Shown here piece after piece: positions 1 to 10,259 of a stretch of 62,000 nucleotides of DNA; position 1 is the first letter of the stretch; the number at the start of each line of letters is the position of its first letter. The stretch is from Acanthaster planci (Eukaryota > Echinodermata > Asteroidea > Valvatida > Acanthasteridae). The notes under the pieces were generated by a model, which ran no database searches, was not told the origin of the DNA, and saw only the letters and a program-made list of their open reading frames with translations. The stretch covers positions 1,475,633 through 1,537,632 of the forward strand of contig NW_019091375.1 in the NCBI RefSeq assembly GCF_001949145.1, in the 5' to 3' direction. The translations under genes and the position numbers were made by a program.

Positions 1-90
1 TGACTGGTCATGTGACTTGTGTCATGACTGGTCTTGTGACTTGTTGTCATGACTGGCCTCATGAAAGGATTTGTGACTGAACACAAGAAA
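1..90. repeat. Degenerate TGACTGGTC minisatellite edge
   Basis: Imperfect repeats of a TGACTGGTCTTG-like word, the same word that forms the clean 12-bp array at 12051-12146 and occurs inside the inverted-repeat element at 24576-24778. It is probably the edge of a dispersed element cut by the window border. Confidence 0.6.
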
Positions 91-162
91 AGAGTTGTCT
101 CTTGTCTTAGAAACAGGCTTGTGACATCTCTGAGACAGGCTTAACCAGAGTAAAGTACTTAC

Positions 163-305
163 CAGCCGTCCTCTGTAGCAATGACACACGGCGAAATTCG
201 GTCGTCTTCAACTTCTGTCTGTTGCCTTGCCGTTGTCTCTCCAGCTGTTTGGGAGTTGTTGTTGACGTCCCCAAAGGCCGTGCTGTGCTGGCAGTTTTCA
301 ACAGG
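163..305 (-). CDS. TBC-domain protein, coding exon 12 (last in window)
   Basis: The acceptor is CCCCAG before 305 and the donor is GTAAGT after 163. The exon starts in phase 0, matching the phase-0 end of the 1405-1922 exon, and ends in phase 2, so at least one more exon lies to the left. The 47 codons are hydrophilic, rich in Asn, Gln, Thr and acidic residues (for example DVNNNSQTAGETT), and look disordered. The alternative reading frame has no stop either but does not fit the phase. Confidence 0.6.
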
Positions 306-900
306 CTGGGGTTAAGTAATTCAAATTTCAAAATACAAAGAGAAAGATTAGATATGTGAATGCAAAGTTCGCACTTTAACATACGACTGTAATTAATGGA
401 CAGTAACATGTCCCTGTTGTTTGCTCTCCGTGCTGTACGGTGCGACCAGAACAGTCGCATTTGCGCCTAAAAAATGACGAAAGGCGACCAAATGTTTCAT
501 TCTTATCGCCAACGGCGACCGTGATTATGTTGTTAGTTGCCCACCTTGTCAGTTGTATTTCACAAACGATCATTTTTGTTCATATCATTGGTTACCATTT
601 ATTCTTCAAGCACAAAATCCAAAGCCTGTCTGCCCTTCGGATAATTGACAGAATAATGATTCTGTGTGTGTTGTCAGATTTTGTACACGTATATGTAACT
701 TGTACAGAAATCGACCAGGCACCTAACCTTGTTTCTAGGAGCAAGTGGCTTTTAAATTTAAATACCTCTGTACAGCACTGGTATAACTGAAAACCTATTT
801 GGTGAGAACTCCTCGGACAGATATTGTTAGCAGACTAATGGATTCAAGATTGACGGACAGATGACTGGAACCAATATGGGTCACTGAATCCACGAGATCA

Positions 901-1195
901 CATCAATGGGTCCACGAGTCAACATATTGATGGTGTCAAAAGACCCCTGGATATTTAGTAACAGCTTGCCCTTCACAGCTCCATCAGCAACGTCAAAAGT
1001 CGACGTAGCTGATGGGGTCAATGGATCCACGAGTCTACATCAATGGGTCCACGAGTCAACATATTGATGGTGTCAAAAGACCCCTGGATATTTAGTAACA
1101 GCTTGCCCTTCACAGCTCCATCAGCAACGTCAAAAGTCGACGTAGCTGATGGGGTCCATGGATCCACGAGTCTACATCAATGGGTCCACAAGTCC
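901..1195. repeat. 137-bp tandem repeat, two copies plus a partial third
   Basis: The word CATCAATGGGTCCACGAG begins at 901 and again at 1038, and a variant begins at 1175, giving a constant 137-bp step. The two full units are almost identical, so the duplication is recent. It lies in the intron between the last two visible TBC exons. Confidence 0.9.
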
Positions 1196-1404
1196 ACGGC
1201 CAAGGTATGGTCAGTGACATCCTGACACAGCAGCTCCCTCCCTCTGCACTAGCAATTAGTAAACTCGGCTACTGAAACCCAGCCGTGTGACTGTGCCCCG
1301 GGGCCTGGTTGCAGGTGGTCAAAAATTTGGTCCACACCGTCCACTGTCCACGCGACGTTGGTCAAGATAACTAGAGTCCTCACACAAACATGTCCTACAC
1401 TTAC

Positions 1405-1922
1405 ATTGGACGACTCCCCTGCGATGGCAGCGCTAGCCTGGTTGATGTCTCCTCCGAATATCATCACACCTTGCTGAACGGGGAGAGAGAAGGTCAAGGC
1501 TTTGAGTCCTTCCTTCCAAGGGGACGTGCAAGAGGTTGCTGCCGGCTCAAAGAACTTGCTCCACTTGACGGAGGCCGCGGTGACGGTCTTACGAATCGAG
1601 TCTGGCTCCTTGCTCTTGGTTGACGGAGCCTTGCTGGCATTTGATGCGGCAGTGCCCTTGCGGGAGGCAGGTACTAGACTTGAGTCTGGTGCCTGTCCTT
1701 CTCTGGAGGAACTTGCATTGGATTTCGGTTGGGCGGCAATCTGGGAGGGGCAGGGTGCCGTGCTGGACTTGGCCACGCCTGGCGGCCGGCGCCTCTGATT
1801 GGCACGGCTGGCAGATCTCATCCGCGCCGCCTGGGCGCGCGTAGAGACCCCTCGCTGTGCTTTCTGATTGGACGATCTAAACAGGCCAAGGACTCTCCGA
1901 AAAACCGACATCTCATTTTCCT
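1405..1922 (-). CDS. TBC-domain protein, coding exon 11: low-complexity C-terminal region
   Basis: The exon is 518 bp, with acceptor TTGGCAG before 1922 and donor GTAAGT after 1405. It is entered in phase 1: the split codon plus GAA AAT GAG continues the acidic ending of the previous exon. It ends in phase 0. It opens with ENEMSVFRRVLGLFRSS, which could form a short amphipathic helix, and then runs into about 130 residues rich in Ser, Ala, Lys, Arg, Pro and Gln with no recognisable domain. GC content and the open frame stand out from the flanking introns. The tail probably serves localisation or binding; that is inference. Confidence 0.7.
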
Positions 1923-3194
1923 CTGCCAAGAGTAAGTAAAAAAGGTTCAATATACATTTTTTACTTGAGACCTCCAAAGACATCTCAAGAGACAAAAAAC
2001 ATCTTTTAAAAAACCACATACAGTTGTGACAGCGAGTTCAGAAACACTGCCAGAGGAAATCTTGCGAATGTTCAAAACTTTATCAATTATTTTTTCTGTA
2101 GTTGATCAGCAAGCAAAACCACTTCATTTTTGGCAACCACTAAAGAAACTGTGAATGTTGAGTGGATGCTTTGATTGATATGTTGTAGAAAAGGAATGCT
2201 TGCCAGGAATGGTCACTTAACTTTTAGTCCAAGTGTGCAAGTATTGAACTTCAGACCATGACGACAAACTTTCAGCTAATGAAGAAATGTGCGAACAGAA
2301 TGGAAACCTTCAGCAGGGGTTTGAGTGGATACTTAAAAATGAAGCCGAAAACAGCTAGCAAGAAGCTGAAATGTAAGATGTCCCCATACATTTGTACAGA
2401 CCAGGTGTACCAAAAAGTTGAAATTACGGGTGGATGAAAGCCGAAATCAGCTCTAAACAAAATCAAAATCCATGACTCAATGACACAATTTCTTGGACTA
2501 TTCGGCCTTTTAAGTTGCAAACTCAATCACACATTTTATGCGCTTATTTCTGAGAATACAAATCACCAAAAATAAATCCCCAACTTTTCCATGACTTTAG
2601 ACATTTTTACAAAATTCCATGACTTTTCCAGGCCGCAGGAACCCTGCCGATTATTTTATCCAGTCAAGATTAGGGGCCAGTTCAGTTGTCATGAGAAGAA
2701 CTTTGGTTTAGGAGATTTGGTTACCGGTCAAAACGTCACTAGATTTGAAACAGCCAAGACTGCAATTTTGTACTCTGCAATTTTTTGCTTGGTAAACAAC
2801 TCCGTGCAATAGTGTAAGGCTTGGCCAATTCAAATAATTGAATATTCAAATAATTGATGTTTGAACAGATATTTGAATATATGATTCTTACTACCAAAAT
2901 CCCCACAAATGCAGACAGGGGAATATGCATGTTTGTGTGGAAATCTACCCCCTCGAGGTTTGTGTCAGGGGTCCTTCCGCCCGTCAGAGGAGGCCGGACT
3001 TCCAGGCAAGATCGCACGTAACAAAATGTAAGTAAGAAACAACAGACGGGAAAAGGGGTCTACTGTTGGACATAAGGCGTCTGCTGACACCGAGTTTACT
3101 GGTAGCACCTTGAAACACCCTTTTAGAATGCAAAGTTGAAACCAAACGATTGAATTTCATCCCGTTTTATTTCACGATAAAAAGGTTCATCTAC
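1923..3194. other. TBC intron, no gene seen
   Basis: AT-rich sequence with only short chance reading frames. I see no exon supported by splice sites and phase. Confidence 0.6.
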
Positions 3195-3278
3195 CTTCGG
3201 TTTCGCCGTTGCGAGGGCGCTTCTCCACCATCTCGGCACCGCTGGCGTCCGAATCAATACGGCGTCTCCTTTTCCGGC
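3195..3278 (-). CDS. TBC-domain protein, coding exon 10: basic patch
   Basis: An 84-bp exon with acceptor CTTCCCAG and donor GTAGAT, phase 1 in and out. It encodes GRKRRRRIDSDASG followed by an acidic and basic stretch ending in GETE. The run RKRRRR looks like a nuclear-localisation or phosphoinositide-binding patch directly after the TBC fold. If the weak donor is not used, the frame would end after GR at a TGA, so a short isoform is possible. The acceptor lies inside the 76-bp tandem duplication at 3268-3419. Confidence 0.7.
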
Positions 3279-3419
3279 CTGGGAAGAAAATGAATGGAGA
3301 ATTCGCTTCATTAGAACAAACGTAGAACTCTGACAACTGCAGACCTTTTCCGGCCTGGGAAGAAAATGAATGGAGAATTCGCTTCATTAGAACAAACGTA
3401 AAACTCCAACAACTGCAGA
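3268..3419. repeat. 76-bp tandem duplication spanning a splice acceptor
   Basis: Positions 3268-3343 and 3344-3419 are near-identical direct copies with a few substitutions near their ends. The left copy holds the polypyrimidine tract, AG and first bases of the 3195-3278 exon. The right copy repeats the same acceptor inside the intron. Confidence 0.92.
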
Positions 3420-3818
3420 CCTTTTGGAAAAGGGTTACTGAGGCTCAACATGGCAACCAGTAATAGAAGTTTTCCAACACGTTTCCAAAAGTACTTGACC
3501 TATGATGGTAGTCCCTTGATTATTTGTTCACTTTGATCCAAATCACGGCAGATTTTGAAAGAAGTACAAAGGAAAGCTTGATCTTTCAGTGAACAACGCA
3601 GATGACTAAATGTATTCATTAAAAAGTTTTTTAAAAATTCTTTGAGTGCTTTGCAGACGAAATCAGTGAAGGCGTTTATAAATTTAAACAAACATAAATT
3701 AGGGCATTTATAGGATTGTGGAAAGTAGACCAAGGCAACAGCTTTTCAAGTTAGGGAATTAATACATCATCTTTATGTTTTTTTAACGTAAAGTGTAACT
3801 CTAAAATCCTGCCAATAC

Positions 3819-3925
3819 CCGGTCTGGCTTCGGACTCCTCTGCCACTATTGCCTGCAGTGAGTCGATTTCCCACTTTTCCACGGTGGTCCTCCAGATCAC
3901 TGGCAAGAGGTTCTTGGCACTTACT
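3819..3925 (-). CDS. TBC-domain protein, coding exon 9: end of the TBC fold
   Basis: The acceptor is TGCCTACAG before 3925 (phase 2 in), and the donor is GTATTG after 3819 (phase 1 out). It reads LVSAKNLLPVIWRTTVEKW and then an acidic helix, consistent with the last helices of a TBC domain. The donor is not a strong consensus. If the intron were retained the frame would run 18 more codons to a stop, giving an alternative end. Confidence 0.7.
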
Positions 3926-4004
3926 CTGTAGGCAAGAAAGTAATCAAGTTGACGGTGGCGGTCATAACATCTGTGAATAGACACTGAATGCCATGACCCG
4001 AGCA

Positions 4005-4325
4005 CAGGGCAAACTCAAGCAACAACCCAAGTTAAGTCCCGTTTGACCAATGTCACTCCAACAAGAGATGGTTGGACTAGTCAAGGGGGAGTTTGAGTAA
4101 CAGCTCAAGTTAACCTTAGTTTGACCAGCGCCACTCAAATGGTGGATGGTAGGACCATTCAATAGGACCATTGTTAAAACAATTCTAGTTAACCGTAGTT
4201 TGATTTAAGCCACTCAAACAATGGATGATAAGACTAGTCTAGGGCAGGTTCAAGTGACAACTCAGGTTAACCACAGTTAAACCAACACCTCTCCAACAAT
4301 AAACGGATGGACTAGTCTAGTAGAC
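4005..4325. repeat. Degenerate tandem repeat of about 78-80 bp, four units
   Basis: The words GGACTAGTC/AGACTAGTC recur at about 4076, 4233 and 4311, with a diverged unit between the first two. Each unit also carries CAAGTTAACC-like and CCACTCAAAC-like words. It is an old intronic repeat. Confidence 0.75.
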
Positions 4326-4373
4326 CAATAGGTACCAGACCCAAAACAGGTCTGGAAGTGGAGAGGGACTCAC

Positions 4374-4491
4374 AGGTCTGGCGGGGGATGTAGAAGTCGG
4401 GGTAGGATGCGTGACAAGTCGGTGGTCGGGAGCAACTCGTCTTGGCTCAGACGCAGAACGGCCAACGCCACGCGGAAAATGGTGCTGATAC
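4374..4491 (-). CDS. TBC-domain protein, coding exon 8
   Basis: The acceptor is TTCTGTAG and the donor is GTGAGT, phase 1 in and phase 2 out. It reads GISTIFRVALAVLRLSQDEL and continues through ILPRLLHPPPD. This is the helix after the IWD segment of TBC domains, usually seen as hxVLFRVALALL. The match in pattern and phase makes this a secure exon. Confidence 0.85.
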
Positions 4492-5213
4492 CTACAGAAC
4501 GATTCAAAGAGCAAGTCTGAGACTGTGTGATTGTAGAGCGGGGCAGACGGACCGAAGTGGGGCTGGCTGAGACATCAGTCAATGTTGGAAACTGTTGAAA
4601 ACCTAAACGACTACTTCCTTTACAAGATCAAGTGAATGACATGCTTTATGACTGCACAGCAACAAAAATTTCCTTTGATGATCTCAAGACCCTGATGGCG
4701 GCCAACTGATTTTTATTATTGCTGATTAAACCTTTGATATATGTACATGACGATCAGTAAAAAAAATGAAAATGCTGAAACATGGTTTTTTTAAAAATAA
4801 GGTAAAAGTCTTTTTCTAGAGATGTTCTTATCTCACTCCTACGACCTTTTTTTCTTGAGACAAAAATTGTTTTCATGACGGTTTGTCGACGGTATCATTC
4901 CACGCTGCACTTGCTCTGGACGCGGTATTGTTTCAGCCGAAAATACCAACTTTTTAAACCGACTGGACACCATGACTGCATCTCTTTACAAAGATGGACT
5001 TTCCAAAATGCTTACCCTTGGTGGTCATTTCTTCAAGATACTTAAGATTTCTTACATCGTCGCTTTTCCAAAACTATGAGACTATATCGTCAAGTGAAAG
5101 TTTCTACAACAACTTGGGGATTCCGTGCTTGCACCTGCAAAGACTACTATGGTATTGAGTCCTTCGAATAATCACAGGGTTAGGAGGGGGTCCTGGGTGA
5201 AGGCGGGGCTTAC

Positions 5214-5328
5214 CATCCAGCAGGAGGAGGTCCCAGATGGCCAGTACGGTGTCCCAGCACGGGAAGGAGGTGTACAGACACATGAACCACGGGGTGACGA
5301 AGGTCAAGAGGTGGAGATCAATTGACGC
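5214..5328 (-). CDS. TBC-domain protein, coding exon 7: TPWF...IWD segment
   Basis: The acceptor is CTACAG and the donor is GTAAGC, phase 0 in and phase 1 out. It encodes VTPWFMCLYTSFPCWDTV followed by LAIWDLLLLDG. The W-F and WD pairs are the conserved core of the C-terminal lobe in TBC domains. Confidence 0.9.
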
Positions 5329-6224
5329 CTGTAGTGGAACAGTGCGGTCAGACAAATGAGCACGCCCTCTGTTGGTCATGTTCAGTTAGTGGCAGGCAAA
5401 TTCAAAATATCATGGAAAATGTAATTAACCTCAGAGAGCTGGATATTTACGCCCATCTCACAGCCGGGCAGGGGGGGATTCTGTCCCCCTTACGAACTTG
5501 GCAGTGCCACACCCGATTTGTTGATACATGCATGCAGGAACAGTCGTTATCATTACAAATATTATATCAACTGGGACGCTTGAATTCCATCAGACATATG
5601 GTTTTGTTGTTAGGGTCATTTGAAGTTCAAGGCAAAATGCGTGCCAGCCATTTTTGGCTGACCTGTCTCAGAAAAATGGGGGCTGCGCAAGAACGGTGAG
5701 TTTGATTTTTGGAGTTAAAATAATCTCTAAGGGTTGCTGAAAAAACTCGTGAAGGTTTTCGACTTGCAAGAGAAAGGTAACGTGGCAAGATCAGAAAACA
5801 CATGGACCGGGGGAGAATTCCGACTGTTTTCAGGCTTAAGGCCGGCTCGAACTGGACACAACATTTTAACTCCAGCAAATTACACTTCCATCGTTGAGTG
5901 ACATCGAATTCGCTTTTGCGTTTGCCTGCAGTTCGTACTAGTGTTTAACTCAGTAAACTCAGAAAACTCAACGCTGTCAGCGAGCAACTGTTTAGCAGTG
6001 TCTCATACCGGATAAAATGCAGTGGAACTCTGTCTCTCCCGTGTTCAGGGTGCCGGAGATATACTTTTTTACTTGGCAAGATTCACAGAAGGCTTAATTT
6101 CATTCATTCAGAAACATTTCTCCACAATGGGCATCAGCGCCGGGGGGAAGCGAAGGCAAACGAAATCAATTTTTCGTTAGCTGAAAACAAGAGCAAGTAA
6201 CACATCGGCGACAAACAGACTCAC

Positions 6225-6294
6225 CAGATGGTTGGCGAGTTTTGGTAGTCGGTGGGTGATCAGCTGCTTGAAGACGGTTGCGTGCTGTTGAATC
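6225..6294 (-). CDS. TBC-domain protein, coding exon 6
   Basis: A 70-bp exon with acceptor TTTGCCCAG and donor GTGAGT, phase 2 in and phase 0 out. It reads RIQQHATVFKQLITHRLPKL, then ANHL, an amphipathic helix at the place where TBC domains have the F-x-x-LL-x-x-hP-L-x-x-H helix. It is short but both phases fit. Confidence 0.85.
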
Positions 6295-6599
6295 CTGGGC
6301 AAAGTATTTAAGAGATAAACACTCAAAGTGTTGCTCGAAGAAGGTCAGAACAAACAGGTTGAAATGTGGGGTAACAGCTGAAGGGCGTTCGGGGAGATTT
6401 TCCACACAGCTCAAAGATTAATTACCTGTTGGGTGCCGTAAGAACTAGCTCTAGCAAAAAAGAGACGCCGGGAGAAACAGACCTCTCACTTTGAAAACTT
6501 TGAAATTTGCCGTATGTTGCTGAATTGGAAAGAACTTGAAGATAAAATATTAGCTAGGGGGATGGGTTAAAAAGAAAAGGCACAGTGCCAAATACTCAC

Positions 6600-6726
6600 C
6601 TGAGCATTGATTGGTCAAAGTATCCCGCCAGGTACTTGGGTTTCTCAAAGAGCGCCACCATAGCCCAGAAAGCCTCCTCTTCGTCCGACATCTGCATCAG
6701 AAACATGCCGGCGATGTACGACATTC
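6600..6726 (-). CDS. TBC-domain protein, coding exon 5
   Basis: The acceptor is ATCGACAG and the donor is GTGAGTA, phase 1 in and phase 2 out. It reads GMSYIAGMFLMQMSDEEEAF, then WAMVALFEKPKYLAGYF. This is the segment right after the GYCQG motif of TBC domains, where EEEAFW is a family hallmark. Confidence 0.92.
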
Positions 6727-8174
6727 CTGTCGATCAAGTATCAATATGGCTAGTTACTGTTTGGCAGTCAATAAGCAATGTAAGATGTTCCTGTCAATTA
6801 AATATCGATACATGCTCTGTGTTGATTACACATCGATATGAGTAATTACTTTTAGCATTAAACGAGCGATGCATGAACTTCCGTCGATTAAGAATCGATA
6901 CTATTTTAATGCAATGTTGACATGCACTTTCAAATAAATATCAATACACAGCACAATAAACAGCAAACATGAGGTGATTCTGACTAAATCTTCCTATCAA
7001 TTAAATATTGATATGTATGAAAGTAATGTCTCAGTTACTCTTTGGCTACAATGTAGATTGATTTTAGAGTCTAAATTACCTTTTTTAAAATGATGACGTC
7101 AGAAGTACATATCATGAAACCTCAACTGTGACCATACAGAGCTACATTCAATTACAAGAACACTATTAAAACTCGTCGTACAATTTTACACAAGGTCAAA
7201 TTTGAAATTTTGTCAAGCTTTTGTATGGCCATTTGCAAACACATATCTGATGTCTGTATTCTAAAGCAATGCGTCATTCAAGTAAGTAATAATGTAACAT
7301 CATAAATGAGGATTTCATTTTGCTCTGTGTGAAAAATCCAAAGTGTGTACATATTCTCTCCAGATGACTAAGGTTGGAATTAACATTTGATTTTAAAATA
7401 CGTTAAGACAACTTTTCCATACCGTTAAAACGTTTACCCAACACTTTACAGAGGCTACCGCTGCCTACCTCGGTGTTTTCATATATGCATAATTATACAG
7501 TTCAGCAATGCACGTGGTCTACATTTTGCTCAAAACGTGCATGGATGCCGAAAGGGACAAGTGCTCTGAATATCAGATTACACTTTACAGGCATTGTTTA
7601 CAATCAAAATGAATGCCAGATTGCATCAATCCAAACATCGAACCTCTGAAAGCGGTGGTTCCGTTTAAATGTTTGAAAAAAAACTGTAAACGGATTTGGA
7701 ACTTTTTTTGTTTAAACATGTAAACGTCTCACCCTTACAGGTGACACGCTTGTTATTACTCATATATCTTGTGCTTGCGTGTTAGGAGAATTGAGATTTG
7801 TTCCATCTTACATGTACATGTATTTCATTACGTTCTCCTAACACACAAACTACATGTACATGTGCTTGCATGTTAGGAGAATTGAAATATGTTTCATCTT
7901 ACATGTACATGTATTTCATTACGTTCTCCTGACACACAAACTACATGTACATGTGCTTGCGTGTTAGGAGAATTGAAATATGTTTCATCTTACATGTACA
8001 TGTATTTTATTACATTCTCCTAACACAAACTACATGTTATCAAAAATGTCTGTCCTCAGGAGGGTATCAAAGTCTCTCAGTATGTGGCGACGCGGAGTCA
8101 GCGCCCTAGTCATTTCCTACAGTACAGCGCCCTCTTGCATGGATGCACAGACAGGACTGCAGAGATCATCTCAC
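6727..8174. other. TBC intron with ATCGAT-rich degenerate repeats
   Basis: About 6727-7045 repeats words such as CAATTAAATATCGATA at irregular steps. Apart from the 91-bp tandem repeat described separately, the rest shows no gene. Confidence 0.6.
7771..8036. repeat. 91-bp tandem repeat with internal inverted repeat, three units
   Basis: GTGCTTGC starts at 7771, 7862 and 7953, an exact 91-bp period. In each unit GTGTTAGGAGAA (or a one-base variant) is followed about 40 bases later by its reverse complement TTCTCCTAACAC (second copy with one change), with ACATGTACATGTA in the loop. Each unit can therefore fold into a hairpin. Confidence 0.9.
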
Positions 8175-8300
8175 CTTGGCAGTAGCCAACCTGAGGGTTG
8201 TACAGGGCATAGACGGCCAGCACGCGGAACAGCGATGCCCGGCCCTCTTTCGCCTCCTGCGACCCCTCCATGAACTGGCGGTGTGCAGGGAAAGTGCGGT
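8175..8300 (-). CDS. TBC-domain protein, coding exon 4: holds both catalytic fingers
   Basis: The acceptor is CTGTCTAG and the donor is GTGAGA, phase 1 in and out, 126 bp. Its first full codon is the arginine of the IxxDxxR motif (reads RTFPAHRQFM). Its last full codon is the glutamine of the YxQ motif (reads YNPQVGYCQ). In the TBC family these supply the arginine finger and the glutamine that replace missing Rab residues during GTP hydrolysis. Both are intact, so an active GAP is expected. Confidence 0.95.
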
Positions 8301-8648
8301 CTAGACAGAGACATGAGGGTTCATGACAGCCACAGTAAAAAAAAAGGTTAAGTTTCCTGCCAACCCTGACTAGAAGCATCTCCTGTGGTGGATCTAAATA
8401 CTTATTTTTATCAGAGGTGAAAACGATGTTGGCACACATAGTTTTCAAATCTGAGAAATACCCTGATCAATGTATGCCCGAGGGTGCTATTACAACGTTG
8501 TCACGGAAGGCACTTCTTGTCCAAAGAGCATATGAAGAAAGGAAATATCAATCCTTCAATATCACTCACGCAATTGAACCCAATTGGATTGCAATTGATT
8601 CCCAGCAAAAGCAATTAGGTTTGGAATTTGGTTATTGAACTGATAAGT

Positions 8649-8722
8649 GAATTGGATCCAATTGGTATGTAAATTGGATCCAATGGGTAAGTAAATTGGT
8701 CTCAATAGGTAAATGAATTGGA
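8649..8722. repeat. 22-bp short tandem repeat, about three and a half units
   Basis: ATTGGATCCA begins at 8651 and 8673, followed by variants at 8695 and 8717, an exact 22-bp step. It lies in the intron next to the 8768-8921 exon. Confidence 0.8.
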
Positions 8723-8767
8723 CATTTTCAGTAGGGCGCCTCTGAATCATTTCATGTTCGTGCTCAC

Positions 8768-8921
8768 CCACGTCCACCGTGATCTGTCGAATGACTAATA
8801 GTGGGACGGGAAAGTTGGCTCCGGATTCAGCGGTGCCCGACCATTCCGGCTGACTGTGCTTGAGGCAATACTCGCTGATGCCGATATCCACCAGCTCTCG
8901 ACGTATCAACCTGACGCTTGC
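8768..8921 (-). CDS. TBC-domain protein, coding exon 3
   Basis: The acceptor is TTTGCAG and the donor is GTGAGC, phase 0 in and phase 1 out. It begins ASVRLIRRELVDIGISEY and ends IRQITVDV. The split codon joins the next exon to give ITVDVDR, which fits the IxxDxxR motif of TBC domains. A poorly conserved loop of about 20 residues lies between. Confidence 0.9.
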
Positions 8922-9029
8922 CTGCAAATCAATTTAAAGGGTCCGCACAATGCGTTTTTCATACAACCGTTGGGACTTTTTATTTTATTTATACATATTT
9001 TCGGCTATTTTATATAGTTTGGGGTCTAT

Positions 9030-9148
9030 TTGGTTTTATGCTAATGATTATTTCCATATTCATGAGCAAAACTGTGATGCCAACCTTGGAATGTTAACAC
9101 TAATTTGTGCAGAAAAAACTGCCAGAATTGTTCATATTTTGCTGGCCT
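9030..9148. repeat. Dispersed repeat, copy 1 (related to 36969-37100)
   Basis: TTTTATGCTAATGA, CCATATTCATGAGCA and CTGGCCTAAAT occur here in the same order and spacing as near 36970-37095. The two copies are diverged, so this is an old dispersed element of unknown class. Confidence 0.65.
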
Positions 9149-9430
9149 AAATATCCTTTCCTACAGTGTCTCAAAGAACTTGGCAAGAAGCCAAGCAGCA
9201 ATCCCTTCCCCAAAATGTTTCAGTGAGTGACCTTTGGTTTCCACAAATTCAATAGACGAACCTGTGGAATGAACCGTGCCCTCCCCGATTGACATCACAC
9301 CAACAGCGCCCTCAGTTATCCCCCCCAAAATGAACACTGCTACTGGCTCACAAGTGCACTTTGGAATCTTTATAACTTCAAAAGGATGGCAAACAGTTGT
9401 GTCACAAAAGAAACACGTGTGAAGTTGTGA

Positions 9431-9890
9431 AAAATAGTTCTGAAAACTAGTTCTAAAAAATAGCTCAGAAAACTAGTTCTGAAAAACAATTCTGAAAACT
9501 AGTTCCAAAAAATAGGTCTGAAAACTAGTTCTAAAAAATAGGTCTGAAAACTAGTTCTAAAAAATAGCTCTGAAAACTAGTTCTAAAAAATAGCTCTGAA
9601 AACTAGTTCTAAAAAATAGTTCTGAAAACTAGTTCTAAAAAATAGCTCTGAAAACTAGTTCTAAAAAATAGTTCTGAAAACTAGTTCTAAAAAATAGCTC
9701 TGAAAACTAGTTCTAAAAAATAGCTCTGAAAACTAGTTCTAAAAAATAGTTCTGAAAACTAGTTCTAAAAAATAGCTCTGAAAACTAGTTCTAAAAAATA
9801 GTTCTGAAAACTAGTTCTAAAAAATAGCTCTGAAAACTACATGTAGTTCTGAAAAACAATTCTGAAAACTAGTTCTGAAAATAGTTCTGG
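9431..9890. repeat. 26-bp satellite array, about 17 units, with 5-unit higher-order pattern
   Basis: The repeat is AAAACTAGTTCTAAAAAATA followed by a six-base joint GCTCTG or GTTCTG. It is itself made of two related 13-bp halves, AAAACTAGTTCTG and AAAAATAGTTCTA. The edges are degenerate and the core is almost invariant. It fills part of a TBC intron. There are no unique spacers, so it is not a CRISPR array. Confidence 0.95.
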
Positions 9891-10259
9891 GAAAAAAGTT
9901 AGTTCCAACAGATCCAAGGTGTTCCTTTAAGTTCCCCGCAGCTGCCAAACCTGTCAGAGACAGTCATGCGTACCGAGACGTCTCCAATTCATCTCTTCAA
10001 TATTACGGTGATTAGATAAAATATCAGTTTTAGTGTAAATAATTTGATGCTAGGACTTGGGGTGTAATATATCAGGCTTATTGAAACAAACAATGCAAAT
10101 ATTAGATTTCCTTTCTTATCAAATGAAAAATTTTCACCACTAAATACCATTTCCATTGTTTGTTTTGTAAATTGACCGTGGTTTGGTTGTTGTTTATGAG
10201 AGAATCTCATTGTGAACATCAACTGTAACTGATAAATTGTTAGGCTGTAAGATGTAGTC

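Noticed and set aside
1390-1935. Plus-strand ORFs opposite the TBC tail exon
   Set aside because: They are shadows of the minus-strand 1405-1922 exon, which has matching phase and splice sites.
8417-8638. Plus-strand ORF next to TBC exon 4
   Set aside because: It lies in an intron of the opposite-strand gene and has no recognisable product.
9431-9890. Possible CRISPR-like repeat array
   Set aside because: Units are contiguous with no unique spacers, and the context is an animal intron.
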